Assembly: GCA_015485375.1 (NCBI GenBank)
Contig: WFTU01000101.1
Span: forward strand, 1-5,572
Direction of reading: 5' to 3'
Source of the DNA: Paracoccaceae bacterium
GTDB taxonomy: Bacteria; Pseudomonadota; Alphaproteobacteria; Rhodobacterales; Rhodobacteraceae
Length of the DNA stretch: 5,572 nucleotides
Of this stretch, positions 1 to 5,572 are shown piece after piece (within the stretch, counting starts at the first letter, position 1; every line of letters starts with the position of its first letter). The notes beneath the pieces were generated by a model. The model saw only the letters and a program-made list of their open reading frames with translations, was not told the origin of the DNA and ran no database searches. A program made the translations under genes and the position numbers.

Positions 1-478
1 CATTCTTGCCGATCTGCGCGCAGGAGCCGACCGTGGCCCAGCCGTCAACCATAGAGCCTTCGTCCACATAGGCCCCGATGTTTACAAAGGACGGCATCAG
101 CACCACGCCCGGCGCGATATAGGCCGAACGGCGCACGATGGAGCCGGGAACCGCGCGGAAACCCGCTGCCTTCCACTGATTTTCGCCCCAGCCCTGCCAT
201 TTACTCGGCACCTTGTCCCACCAGCTTCCGCCGCCGTTGCTGCCCTCGATCATTTCCATGTCGTTCAGGCGGAAAGACAACAGAACCGCCTTCTTGGCCC
301 ACTGGTTTACATGCCATTCACCGCCCTCGCGCGGCTCGGCCACGCGCAGCTTGCCGGAGTCGAGCGCGTTCAGTGTATCCTCGATGGCCTCACGGGTCTC
401 GCCGGTGGTGGCGGGGCTGATGGTATCGCGAGCCTCCCAGGCGGCTTCAATGGCGGTTTCAAGCTGTGCGTTCGACAT
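1..478 (-). CDS. dapD: 2,3,4,5-tetrahydropyridine-2,6-dicarboxylate N-succinyltransferase (DapD), 5' part only
   Basis: This cytoplasmic enzyme transfers succinyl from succinyl-CoA to tetrahydrodipicolinate, in the succinylase route to meso-diaminopimelate and lysine. The first 159 codons are present and the gene continues off the left edge; full DapD is usually about 275 residues, so the C-terminal part of the left-handed beta-helix is missing. The start is ATG at 476-478 (MSNAQLETAIEAAWE), preceded closely by a purine-rich GGGGAA. Residues 1-100 form the helical N-terminal domain, including the NDMEMIEG stretch near residue 72. From about residue 107 the hexapeptide-repeat beta-helix begins, with GFRAVPGSIVRRSAYIAPG, then MPSFVNIGAYVDEG and VDGWATVGSCAQIGKN, which are hallmark DapD segments. 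It is divergent from the LOG-family gene. Nothing is abnormal in the visible part. The identification rests on these conserved segments and is confident. Confidence 0.96.
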   Translation of the reverse strand, partial: MSNAQLETAIEAAWEARDTISPATTGETREAIEDTLNALDSGKLRVAEPREGGEWHVNQWAKKAVLLSFRLNDMEMIEGSNGGGSWWDKVPSKWQGWGENQWKAAGFRAVPGSIVRRSAYIAPGVVLMPSFVNIGAYVDEGSMVDGWATVGSCAQIGKN

Positions 479-517
479 GAGTTTCCCCGATTTGTGACTG
501 GTGTTGTTCGGATGCAG

Positions 518-546
518 GCTATACTTCCTCCGTCCATCCGGTGCAA
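518..546 (-). promoter_or_regulatory. Possible sigma70-type promoter for dapD
   Basis: On the minus strand TTGCAC (541-546) and TATAGC (518-523) are separated by exactly 17 bases, placing a transcription start about 30 bases before the dapD ATG. The -35 element matches the consensus at only three of six positions and the -10 at four of six, so this is a candidate only. The same stretch carries TATACT (520-525) on the plus strand, a five-of-six -10 match facing the LOG-family gene, but I see no well-spaced -35 for it. Promoters for both divergent genes must lie within the 107-bp spacer 479-585 unless transcription enters from outside. Confidence 0.3.
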
Positions 547-585
547 TGTGGCAGATATGACTATTGTTTTATCAAGGGCGATCCC

Positions 586-1401
586 ATGAATTCCAAATAC
601 CGGCAAGAACGCTTTCCCGATGCGCGCGAAGACATCGACATTACCTGTTGTGTGCCCGAAACCCCGCAGACCCTGTCCCCGACCTATCGTCTGGCCTTTG
701 CCGATCCCGACTTCCTGACCCGGGACGAACTGCGCCCCGTGCGACTGCAACTGGAGCTGCTGAAACCGGAACTGGCTTTCGAGGAAAAAGGCATCAAAAG
801 CACCGTGGTTCTGTTTGGCGGCGCGCGGATTCCCGACCCAGTTTTCAAGGACCAGGCGCGCACCCCGACCCTTGCCGACCTGTCGAAATATTACGCCGAG
901 GCCCGCAAATTCGCCGCCCTTTGCACCGAAGCCAGCATGGCTAACGGCGAGCGCGAATATGTGGTCTGCACCGGTGGCGGTCCGGGGGTGATGGAGGCAG
1001 GCAACCGCGGCGCGCTCGATGTCGGCGGCGAGTCGATCAGCCTCAACATCGTGCTGCCGCACGAACAGGCCCCGAACAAATACGCGACGCCGGAACTGTG
1101 CTTCAACTTCCACTATTTCGCCATTCGCAAGATGCACTTCCTGATGCGCGCCAAGGCCATCGCGGTATTCCCGGGCGGCTTCGGCACCATGGACGAGCTG
1201 TTCGAGGCCCTGACCCTGATCCAGACCAAGCGCATGGAGCCCATGCCGATCCTGCTGTTCGGGCGCGAATTCTGGTGCAATATCATCAACTGGGGTGCCC
1301 TGGCCGAGGCCGGCACCATCAGCCCCGAGGATATAGATCTGGTGAATTTCGTCGAAACCGCCGAGGAGGCGTGGGAGATATTGCAAAGCTGGAAGGACTA
1401 G
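586..1401 (+). CDS. LOG family protein (TIGR00730 type, Rossmann-fold putative nucleoside-monophosphate phosphoribohydrolase)
   Basis: LOG/YgdH-like proteins cleave ribose-5-phosphate from nucleoside 5'-monophosphates; plant LOG activates cytokinins this way, and bacterial relatives act on AMP and similar nucleotides in the cytoplasm. The 271-residue product has both family signatures: a glycine-rich nucleotide loop TGGGPGVMEAGNRGA (about 129-143) and FPGGFGTMDELFEALTLIQ (about 195-213), the PGGxGTxxE motif with Glu204. The Arg181-Lys182 pair that usually contacts phosphate is also present. An N-terminal extension of about 70 residues precedes the Rossmann core (STVVLFGGARIPDP), making it longer than the roughly 190-residue short LOG proteins. 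I chose ATG at 586 over the in-frame GTG at 541 because the intervening residues (CGRYDYCF...) do not look like protein and lie in the promoter spacer; AAGGG 12-8 bases upstream is a weak ribosome site. The gene ends 9 bp before the convergent beta-propeller gene. Exact substrate is unknown. Confidence 0.9.
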   Translation: MNSKYRQERFPDAREDIDITCCVPETPQTLSPTYRLAFADPDFLTRDELRPVRLQLELLKPELAFEEKGIKSTVVLFGGARIPDPVFKDQARTPTLADLSKYYAEARKFAALCTEASMANGEREYVVCTGGGPGVMEAGNRGALDVGGESISLNIVLPHEQAPNKYATPELCFNFHYFAIRKMHFLMRAKAIAVFPGGFGTMDELFEALTLIQTKRMEPMPILLFGREFWCNIINWGALAEAGTISPEDIDLVNFVETAEEAWEILQSWKD

Positions 1402-1417
1402 GGCGTAGACCTAGTCC
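1395..1417. repeat. Perfect 8-bp inverted repeat spanning two convergent stop codons; possible bidirectional transcription end
   Basis: GGACTAGG (1395-1402) and its exact reverse complement CCTAGTCC (1410-1417) flank a 7-base loop. The left arm contains the TAG of the LOG-family gene (1399-1401) and the right arm the TAG of the beta-propeller gene (1411-1413, minus strand), so both genes end with the same GGAC-TAG-G string. The hairpin could stop or stabilise transcripts from both sides. Neither strand has a following T-tract, so a classical intrinsic terminator is not shown. The repeat itself is certain; its function is inferred. Confidence 0.75.
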
Positions 1418-2274
1418 GTCACCAGATACTCGGCAATCACCGTGTTTTGCAGCAGGTTGAAATTGTCGTCGGCGATCAGGGTGACGCGGGTCTGGCCGTC
1501 GGCATCTGTCCAGACGGAGATCCCCTCCATATTGTCCAGCCGTCCGGGCGGGGTTTCCAGCAGGATCTCCCCGCCCGACAGTATGTCGTCCGTCACCTCG
1601 AACCGGCGCACGCGGGTTGAAAAGCCACCCCGCCAGGTGAAATCCCGCTCCAGAACATACAGCCGTCCCTCGGGGCCGAAATCCGCGCCGGTCACCAGAA
1701 ATTCGCCAAGGCGCGGGATTTTATAGGGCACGGTCCATGCCTCCCCCTCCAGCCGGAAAACCGGGAACGGACGCGTCAGCTTGCCGGAACGCTCCGGTAT
1801 CCCGACCACCCGCCCTTGGGGATCAAGCGCCAGCGCCTCCAGTCCGGAATTGTTCTTGAACGTGCGGAACGCCGGATCTCGCGGCAGGAACGCGGCGGCG
1901 GCGGTCGTCGCGGCGTGTTCCATAACCCGCTGGTTGCTCTCGAACGACACAAAGAATGTGCCGTCCGGCGTCATCGCCAGCCCCTCGGCATCCGTGTTGC
2001 GTTTGTCGAGCCCGTGGCCCTTGCTGTCGAGGATCGGCGTGCTGCCGGTCATCTCCACACCGCTCAGGCGGCCTGCGGAATGGAGCAGGCGCCCCTCGAA
2101 GAAGCGGCCACGGTCGGAGACAGCCAGAAAGCTGCCGTCACCGGCCACCTCGATCCCCGAAAGGCCGCCGAAACCCTCCGCATCCGATTTCCAGACGATC
2201 CGGCCCGCAGGCACCAAAGCCCCCGCGCTGGCCAGCACCGGCAACAGAAAAAGGATCAGGGTCAGCCATTTCAT
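1411..2274 (-). CDS. Secreted esterase-like activity of phytase family protein (beta-propeller, PF13449 type)
   Basis: A predicted exported 287-residue protein. Residues 1-17 (MKWLTLILFLLPVLASA) are a signal peptide with an Ala-x-Ala cleavage site. The rest shows repeated blade-like segments with acidic-Gly-Leu/Ile motifs: FGGLSGIEVAGDGSFLAVSD (35-54), DAEGLAMTPDGTFFVS (95-110), SGLEALALDPQGRVVGIPE (143-161), TGADFGPEGRLYVLERDF (195-212) and DNMEGISVW (247-255). This pattern matches the phytase/esterase-like beta-propeller family, whose real substrates are mostly unknown; a phosphoesterase role is family-based only. I chose the ATG at 2272-2274 because it forms an ATGA overlap with the mepA stop and gives a compact signal peptide; no Shine-Dalgarno is visible, consistent with translational coupling. 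An in-frame ATG at 2298 would add eight residues. It is the last gene of the leftward transporter-mepA-propeller block, and its stop lies in the shared inverted repeat. Confidence 0.85.
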   Translation of the reverse strand: MKWLTLILFLLPVLASAGALVPAGRIVWKSDAEGFGGLSGIEVAGDGSFLAVSDRGRFFEGRLLHSAGRLSGVEMTGSTPILDSKGHGLDKRNTDAEGLAMTPDGTFFVSFESNQRVMEHAATTAAAAFLPRDPAFRTFKNNSGLEALALDPQGRVVGIPERSGKLTRPFPVFRLEGEAWTVPYKIPRLGEFLVTGADFGPEGRLYVLERDFTWRGGFSTRVRRFEVTDDILSGGEILLETPPGRLDNMEGISVWTDADGQTRVTLIADDNFNLLQNTVIAEYLVTD

Positions 2275-3128
2275 GGAGACTGCAATACACCGCCACATTG
2301 CGCGGGTAAATCCGCAAGCGTAAGTTCCGGCTTCAACTTGCGCGGCGGCGCGTTCGGATCGGGTGGTTCCAGCGCCTCGGTCACCCACCAGACCGCGCTC
2401 TCGCAGCCGTCACCGGGGGGCGGCGGCGCCTGCTCGACACAGTTTTCCGCCCCTTCGGGACAGTTCAGCCGGACATGGAAATGTGCCGTATGCCCCCACC
2501 ACGGGCGCAGCTTGCGCAGGAAGGGGCGCTCGGCAGGGGTGACATCCGCGCACATTTGCAGCTTGATCGCGCCGGATACGAAAATCCGCGCCACAGCGGG
2601 GTCCTTGAGCGCCGCCATCAGGATCGCCTGATGCTGCGGCGTCCAGTTGCCGTTCACCGCACGTTTGTCCGGCGTCACCACATTGACCGAGGAAATACTT
2701 TCACGCTCCGCTGCGCTCAGGTCCAGACGCGCGGGCGGCAGCATCCAGAAATCCGCGTCCAGCCCGATCTGGTGGCTGGCGTGTCCGGTCAGCATCGGCC
2801 CACCACGCGGCTGGCTCATGTCCCCGACATAAATCCCGTTCCAGCCCGCTGCCACCGCCGCTTCACTGAGCCGTTCGACAAAGGAAACCATCGCCGGCTG
2901 CGCCCAGTTGCGGTTGCGCGACAGGCGCATGGCCTGCCAGCGCGGGCCGGTTTCGGGCAATTGCACCGCCCCCGCCTGACAGCCCTTGGCGTAGGAGCCG
3001 AAAGGCTCCGGCGGCTGGCTGCTCGGCGCATCGAGCCGCCCGAACAGCTCCTTGGCGATGGGGTCGGCATGGGCTGCGGGCGCCAGAAGCGCCAGCAAAG
3101 CCCCGACAATGCCCCACCGTACCGTCAC
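2271..3128 (-). CDS. mepA: Penicillin-insensitive murein DD-endopeptidase MepA
   Basis: A periplasmic zinc metallopeptidase (M74, LAS-type fold) that cuts D-alanyl-meso-diaminopimelyl cross-links in peptidoglycan. The 285-residue product opens with a signal peptide (about 1-21, ending AAHA). The metal site is intact: GHASHQIGLDADFW (115-128) supplies His119 and Asp126, and WWGHTAHFHVRLNCP (210-224) supplies His218. These correspond by motif to E. coli His113, Asp120 and His211; His116 and His216 are also conserved. Six cysteines remain after the signal peptide (50, 193, 223, 230, 242, 278), fitting the three disulfides of the E. coli enzyme. The Pro-rich tail after residue 224 is normal for MepA. 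The start is GTG at 3126-3128, directly abutting the TAG of the transporter gene; a purine-rich GAGAGG lies about 11 bases upstream, inside that gene. The stop overlaps the next ATG (ATGA). Translational coupling on both sides is likely. Confidence 0.95.
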   Translation of the reverse strand: MTVRWGIVGALLALLAPAAHADPIAKELFGRLDAPSSQPPEPFGSYAKGCQAGAVQLPETGPRWQAMRLSRNRNWAQPAMVSFVERLSEAAVAAGWNGIYVGDMSQPRGGPMLTGHASHQIGLDADFWMLPPARLDLSAAERESISSVNVVTPDKRAVNGNWTPQHQAILMAALKDPAVARIFVSGAIKLQMCADVTPAERPFLRKLRPWWGHTAHFHVRLNCPEGAENCVEQAPPPPGDGCESAVWWVTEALEPPDPNAPPRKLKPELTLADLPAQCGGVLQSP

Positions 3129-4466
3129 CTAGGCGATTTCCTCTCCGTCCGGTTTCACCCAGATCAGCAGAACGAGTCCTATCAGGAACAGCCCGACCAG
3201 CGGCGACACGCCAAGGCGCTGGCTGTTGGTGATATCGGTCACCACCGCGATCATGAACGGCGCGATGAACGACGTTGCCTTGCCGGACAGGGCGTAAAGC
3301 CCGAAAGCCTCGGTCATATAATTCTTGTCCGCCTGTCGCACCATCATCGTGCGCGAGGCCGCCTGAAGCGCACCGCCCGCACCGCCGATGGCCGCGCCGC
3401 AGATATAGAATACGATGTCGGGCAGGCTGGAGCCTTCGGCGATCGGGATAAACACCACCATCTCTCGCGAGGTGGAAACGATGATCGAACAGACGATAAT
3501 CAGGATTACCACACACCAGACGATCACCGGTTTCGGGCCGAATTTACTGTCGGCAAACCCGCCCGCCCAGGCGAAAATCGCACCGGAAATCGCGGCGACG
3601 ATCCCGAACACCCCGATCTCGGTGATCGACCAGCCCAGCACGCCAACGGCATAAATTCCGCCAAAACCGAACAGTCCGTTGAGCGCATCGCGATAGAACA
3701 TCGAGGACCCGAGGTAGGCCGTCAGACTCACCCGTCCCGGCAGGCTTTTGAGGGTGCGCCACAACTCGGCCAGCCCCTGTGCGACGACGCCTTTGCTCAC
3801 CTTCTTGCGTTTCACATCCGGCACCCAGAGGAAAAACGGCACCATGAACAGCGCATACCAGACCGCCGTCAGCGGCCCGACCGAGCGCGTGCCCTCGCGC
3901 GCCGCCGCATCCAGCCCGAGAATCGGCGGATTGCCGAGCAGGGTTACACCGTCCTCGTTTTCCGCCAGAAACAGCAACATCAGGAACAACGCCAGCACCC
4001 CGCCCCAGTAACCGAAGGCCCAGCCGGAGCCGGAAATCCGCCCGATCTGTTCCTTGGGGCCAAGGTCCGGAAGCATGGCGTTGGAGAATATCGTCGCAAA
4101 CTCCATCCCGATCATCCCGACGCCGAAGGCGACCAGAATCCAGAACGGATCGCGCATCCCCGGCACGGCCCACCAGAGCGCAAAGGCACCGACGACATAA
4201 AGCACCGAAAACCCCCAGATCCACGGCTTGCGCGGGCCGGAACTGTCGGCAATCGCGCCCATGATCGGCGCCAGAACCGCAATACAGACCCCGACCGCCG
4301 AGAGCATATACCCCCAGAGCGCCTGCCCCTCGGCACCGCTGCCGATCACCGAAGATGTGAAATACGGCCCGAATACAAATGTCAAAAGCAATGTGTTGTA
4401 GGGCTGGCTGGCCCAGTCGAACGACATCCAGCCCCAGACACCCTTTTTATCCGCGTATTGTTTCAA
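3129..4466 (-). CDS. MFS transporter, UMF1 / Atg22-like family
   Basis: A polytopic inner-membrane protein of 445 residues, consistent with 12 transmembrane segments. Family marks are GVWGWMSFDWASQPYNTLL at the N-terminus (about 9-27), the loop AIADSSGPRKPW (71-82) after TM2 and the C-terminal half signature GALQAASRTMMVRQ (365-378) followed by EAFGLYALSGKATSF (386-400). Yeast Atg22 effluxes amino acids from the vacuole; substrates of bacterial UMF1 members are mostly unknown, so none is assigned. A hydrophilic central loop (about 217-245, VPDVKRKKVSKG) separates the two six-helix halves. I chose TTG at 4464-4466 because AGGAG sits seven bases upstream and the protein then begins directly before the conserved WGWMSFDW segment. 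A further-upstream TTG at 4499 would add eleven charged residues encoded by the ribosome site itself. An internal ATG at 4427 would cut into the first conserved motif. The stop abuts the mepA start, so it heads a three-gene unit. Confidence 0.9.
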   Translation of the reverse strand: MKQYADKKGVWGWMSFDWASQPYNTLLLTFVFGPYFTSSVIGSGAEGQALWGYMLSAVGVCIAVLAPIMGAIADSSGPRKPWIWGFSVLYVVGAFALWWAVPGMRDPFWILVAFGVGMIGMEFATIFSNAMLPDLGPKEQIGRISGSGWAFGYWGGVLALFLMLLFLAENEDGVTLLGNPPILGLDAAAREGTRSVGPLTAVWYALFMVPFFLWVPDVKRKKVSKGVVAQGLAELWRTLKSLPGRVSLTAYLGSSMFYRDALNGLFGFGGIYAVGVLGWSITEIGVFGIVAAISGAIFAWAGGFADSKFGPKPVIVWCVVILIIVCSIIVSTSREMVVFIPIAEGSSLPDIVFYICGAAIGGAGGALQAASRTMMVRQADKNYMTEAFGLYALSGKATSFIAPFMIAVVTDITNSQRLGVSPLVGLFLIGLVLLIWVKPDGEEIA

Positions 4467-4473
4467 AATCCCT

Positions 4474-4478
4474 CTCCT
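4474..4478 (-). promoter_or_regulatory. Shine-Dalgarno deciding the TTG start of the MFS gene
   Basis: AGGAG on the minus strand lies seven bases before the TTG at 4464-4466 and is followed by a second purine run (AGGG). No ATG or GTG with comparable spacing exists upstream of the conserved N-terminal motif, so this site decides in favour of a TTG start. Confidence 0.7.
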
Positions 4479-4500
4479 GTCTTTTTTCCGATAAGACAAG
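4476..4500 (-). promoter_or_regulatory. Small leader hairpin overlapping the ribosome site of the MFS gene
   Basis: On the minus strand CTTGTCTT (4493-4500) can pair with AAGACAGG (4476-4483) as seven Watson-Crick pairs plus one G-U, around a 9-base A-rich loop. The 3' arm includes the first three bases of the AGGAG ribosome site. If transcripts from the upstream gene read through, this could lower translation of the transporter. The stem is short and AT-rich, so a role is speculative. It is not followed by a T-run, so it is not a clear terminator of the upstream gene. Confidence 0.25.
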
Positions 4501-4519
4501 GGCGCAACGCTTTAGGCAA
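4491..4519 (-). promoter_or_regulatory. Possible promoter for the MFS-mepA-propeller operon
   Basis: On the minus strand TTGCCT (4514-4519) and TCTTAT (4491-4496) are spaced by 17 bases, each matching the sigma70 consensus at four of six positions. Transcription would begin near 4484, giving a leader of about 18 bases before the TTG start; the hairpin described at 4476-4500 would then be only partly transcribed. Alternatively the operon is transcribed from upstream of the 200-residue gene. Confidence 0.3.
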
Positions 4520-4527
4520 GGGAAAGT

Positions 4528-5130
4528 TTACTCCGCCAGATCACGGGGATAGATTTCGAGCGGCCCGCGCTCGCCGACAAACTCCGGCCGGTCCACACCG
4601 CAGACAAAACCCGCCGCGCGTTCGTCCGCCACCTGCCGCGCCAGCGTATTGGCATCCTTGTTGGCCAGCGCATCGACATAAGCCACAGGGCAGGAGATGC
4701 GCTCCCCCTCCGGCGCCGCGGGGTCGGCCACAGTGGAAACGACAAGAACCTGCCCCTCGACCAGCTGGTCCGTTTCGGTGTTGTAGGCATCGACAAACCA
4801 GCGCTGGATCGCGGCGAAGGGCTTTCCGCCCTCCATCCGCCATTCGATTGTATGGTTCACATAGTTGAAATTCCCGAATCCGCCCGGATAGGCCATCGGA
4901 TCATCGACCGGCCCGTATGCCATATGCTGGCGTATGTCGAACTCGGCAAAATAGACCGGATATCCGCCCAGCCCTGTGCAGACCGCGTCCCCGCCAATGG
5001 TGGATTCCGCATCCGCATATTCCGTCCACACACAATCCTTGTCGAAATCGAAGGTGGAGTAGGTGCTGCCGATGGTTCCCGCCATTGCCGGAGCCGATGC
5101 CAGAATAAAAAGACCTGTCAAAATGCGCAT
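4528..5130 (-). CDS. Hypothetical exported protein with four cysteines
   Basis: I do not recognise this 200-residue protein. It begins with a clear Sec signal peptide, MRILTGLFILASAPAMA (1-17), with an Ala-Met-Ala cleavage site, so the mature protein of about 183 residues should be periplasmic or secreted. The mature part has no transmembrane segment or lipobox. It is acidic and rich in aromatics in the middle (GGFGNFNYVNHTIEWRMEGG, about 83-102), suggesting a beta-rich fold. Cysteines at 33, 51, 147 and 177 could form two disulfides. I see no catalytic motif. The start is ATG at 5128-5130 with AAAGGA about 7 bases upstream; the frame is open further upstream but that part overlaps the divergent DUF167 gene and would lose the N-terminal signal peptide. 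It lies 61 bp upstream of the MFS gene on the same strand, so co-transcription is possible, and is divergent from the DUF167 gene. Confidence 0.75.
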   Translation of the reverse strand: MRILTGLFILASAPAMAGTIGSTYSTFDFDKDCVWTEYADAESTIGGDAVCTGLGGYPVYFAEFDIRQHMAYGPVDDPMAYPGGFGNFNYVNHTIEWRMEGGKPFAAIQRWFVDAYNTETDQLVEGQVLVVSTVADPAAPEGERISCPVAYVDALANKDANTLARQVADERAAGFVCGVDRPEFVGERGPLEIYPRDLAE

Positions 5131-5147
5131 GGAATATCCTTTCGTAG

Positions 5148-5157
5148 TTTCCGGAAA
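5148..5157. repeat. 10-bp perfect palindrome TTTCCGGAAA in the divergent spacer
   Basis: TTTCCGGAAA is its own reverse complement and lies 17 bases upstream of the start of the exported-protein gene, in the 84-bp spacer (5131-5214) shared with the divergent DUF167 gene. Just beside it, 5159-5170 (GCTAGCGCAAGC) is an imperfect palindrome. Either might be an operator, but single short palindromes occur by chance. I could not identify convincing -35/-10 pairs for either gene in this spacer. Confidence 0.25.
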
Positions 5158-5214
5158 TGCTAGCGCAAGCCGCGCCCTCTGGACAGCCCCTGCTCCGGTA
5201 TGTTTATCAGGGCC

Positions 5215-5526
5215 ATGGAAAACCCGTGGAAAATCACCGGTGACGGCCTGTTGCTGACCCTGCGTCTGACCCCGAAAGGCGGGCGCGACCGGATCGAGGG
5301 GATTGTGACCGATGCTGATGGCCGCCCCGCCATCAAGGCCCGCGTATCGGCCCCTCCGGTGGATGGTGCGGCCAACAAGGCCCTGCTGAAACTGCTGGCC
5401 AAAGAGCTGGGCGTGCCGAAATCCGCCGTGCGTTTCCACAGTGGCGAGACCGCGCGCATCAAGCGGCTTCTGGTAAGCGGCGCGGGCGCGGCGCAAATCG
5501 CGACCCTCGAGCGGCTGAAACGCTGA
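5215..5526 (+). CDS. DUF167 / YggU family protein
   Basis: A small cytoplasmic protein of 103 residues whose biochemical role is not established for the family. The diagnostic segments are all present: LRLTPKGGRDRIEGI (about 16-30), the core KARVSAPPVDGAANKALLKLLAKELGVPKSAV and then HSGETARIKRLLVSG, matching the DUF167 pattern in which a conserved P-x-D/E-G-x-A-N turn is followed by a helix and a G-x-x-x-R-x-K strand. Length is typical (about 100 residues). The start is uncertain. ATG at 5215 gives MENPWKITGDGLLL and has only a tight AGG three bases upstream. The in-frame ATG at 5200 would add MFIRA and has no visible ribosome site. It is divergent from the exported-protein gene and alone on its strand here; the remaining 46 bases to the window edge hold nothing I can identify. 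Confidence 0.88.
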   Translation: MENPWKITGDGLLLTLRLTPKGGRDRIEGIVTDADGRPAIKARVSAPPVDGAANKALLKLLAKELGVPKSAVRFHSGETARIKRLLVSGAGAAQIATLERLKR

Positions 5527-5572
5527 AATTCCGGTTGTCTCCCCGCCCTGTCAGGTCCAAACTGCACAAAAC

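Noticed and set aside
370..1386. A 338-codon open frame on the minus strand opposite the LOG-family gene
   Set aside because: It is again in exact register with the sense codons, overlaps the start of dapD and has no recognisable motif; the plus strand has the LOG signatures.
1816..2631. A 271-codon plus-strand open frame over the propeller-mepA junction
   Set aside because: Low-complexity shadow composition; the minus strand carries two well-supported genes with signal peptides and catalytic motifs.
2863..3516. A 217-codon minus-strand frame across the MFS-mepA junction, considered as a frameshifted or fused product
   Set aside because: The frame is offset from both genes and its Arg/Gly-rich sequence has no conserved motif; both genes are intact in their own frame.
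2475..4868. A 797-codon open frame on the plus strand, antisense to mepA, the MFS gene and part of the exported-protein gene
   Set aside because: It is in exact codon register with mepA and the MFS gene, so a stop would need a sense-strand Leu TTA/CTA or Ser TCA codon, which this GC-rich genome avoids. The product is an Arg/Pro/His/Gln-rich sequence with no domain, while the opposite strand encodes clear conserved proteins.
5131..5496. Upstream open extension of the exported-protein frame towards 5496
   Set aside because: It runs antisense through the DUF167 gene and would bury the obvious N-terminal signal peptide; ATG at 5128-5130 has a good ribosome site.
1..5572. CRISPR arrays, insertion sequences, tRNA genes, defence or toxin-antitoxin genes
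   Set aside because: No spaced direct repeats, terminal inverted repeats, cloverleaf-like sequences or matching protein motifs were seen; the window is packed with housekeeping-type and envelope genes of uniform composition.

Overview
The window reads as ordinary chromosomal DNA from an alphaproteobacterium, most likely a member of the Rhodobacteraceae/Roseobacter group. This rests on the high GC content, the near absence of Leu TTA/CTA and Ser TCA codons, and the character of the proteins. It is an inference from protein style, because no rRNA or other marker gene is present. Coding density is very high. I see no tRNA, rRNA, CRISPR array, insertion sequence or phage gene.

Layout from left to right: (1) The 5' part of dapD (lysine/diaminopimelate synthesis) runs leftward off the window edge. 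(2) Divergent from it, after a 107-bp spacer, lies a rightward LOG-family gene (TIGR00730 type; putative nucleoside-5'-monophosphate phosphoribohydrolase). (3) Converging on it with only 9 bp between the stop codons is a leftward block of three tightly packed genes. In transcription order these are a UMF1/Atg22-like MFS transporter (TTG start), mepA (penicillin-insensitive murein endopeptidase, GTG start abutting the transporter stop) and a secreted phytase/esterase-like beta-propeller protein (ATGA overlap with the mepA stop). (4) Upstream of the transporter, on the same strand and 61 bp away, is a 200-residue exported protein of unknown function with four cysteines. (5) Divergent from that, after 84 bp, a small DUF167/YggU-family gene runs rightward and ends 46 bp before the window edge.

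Functionally, dapD (meso-diaminopimelate for the cell wall) and mepA (cleavage of meso-DAP cross-links) both concern peptidoglycan, but they are on separate transcription units and the link may be chance. The transporter, mepA and beta-propeller genes are almost certainly co-translated. Two of their products are exported and one is in the inner membrane, so the set looks like an envelope module of unknown purpose. The clearest non-coding structure is a perfect 8-bp inverted repeat whose two arms contain the stop codons of the convergent LOG and beta-propeller genes. I found no convincing new biological system here. The best leads are the coupled transporter-mepA-propeller operon, the unnamed secreted protein and the shared palindromic gene end.
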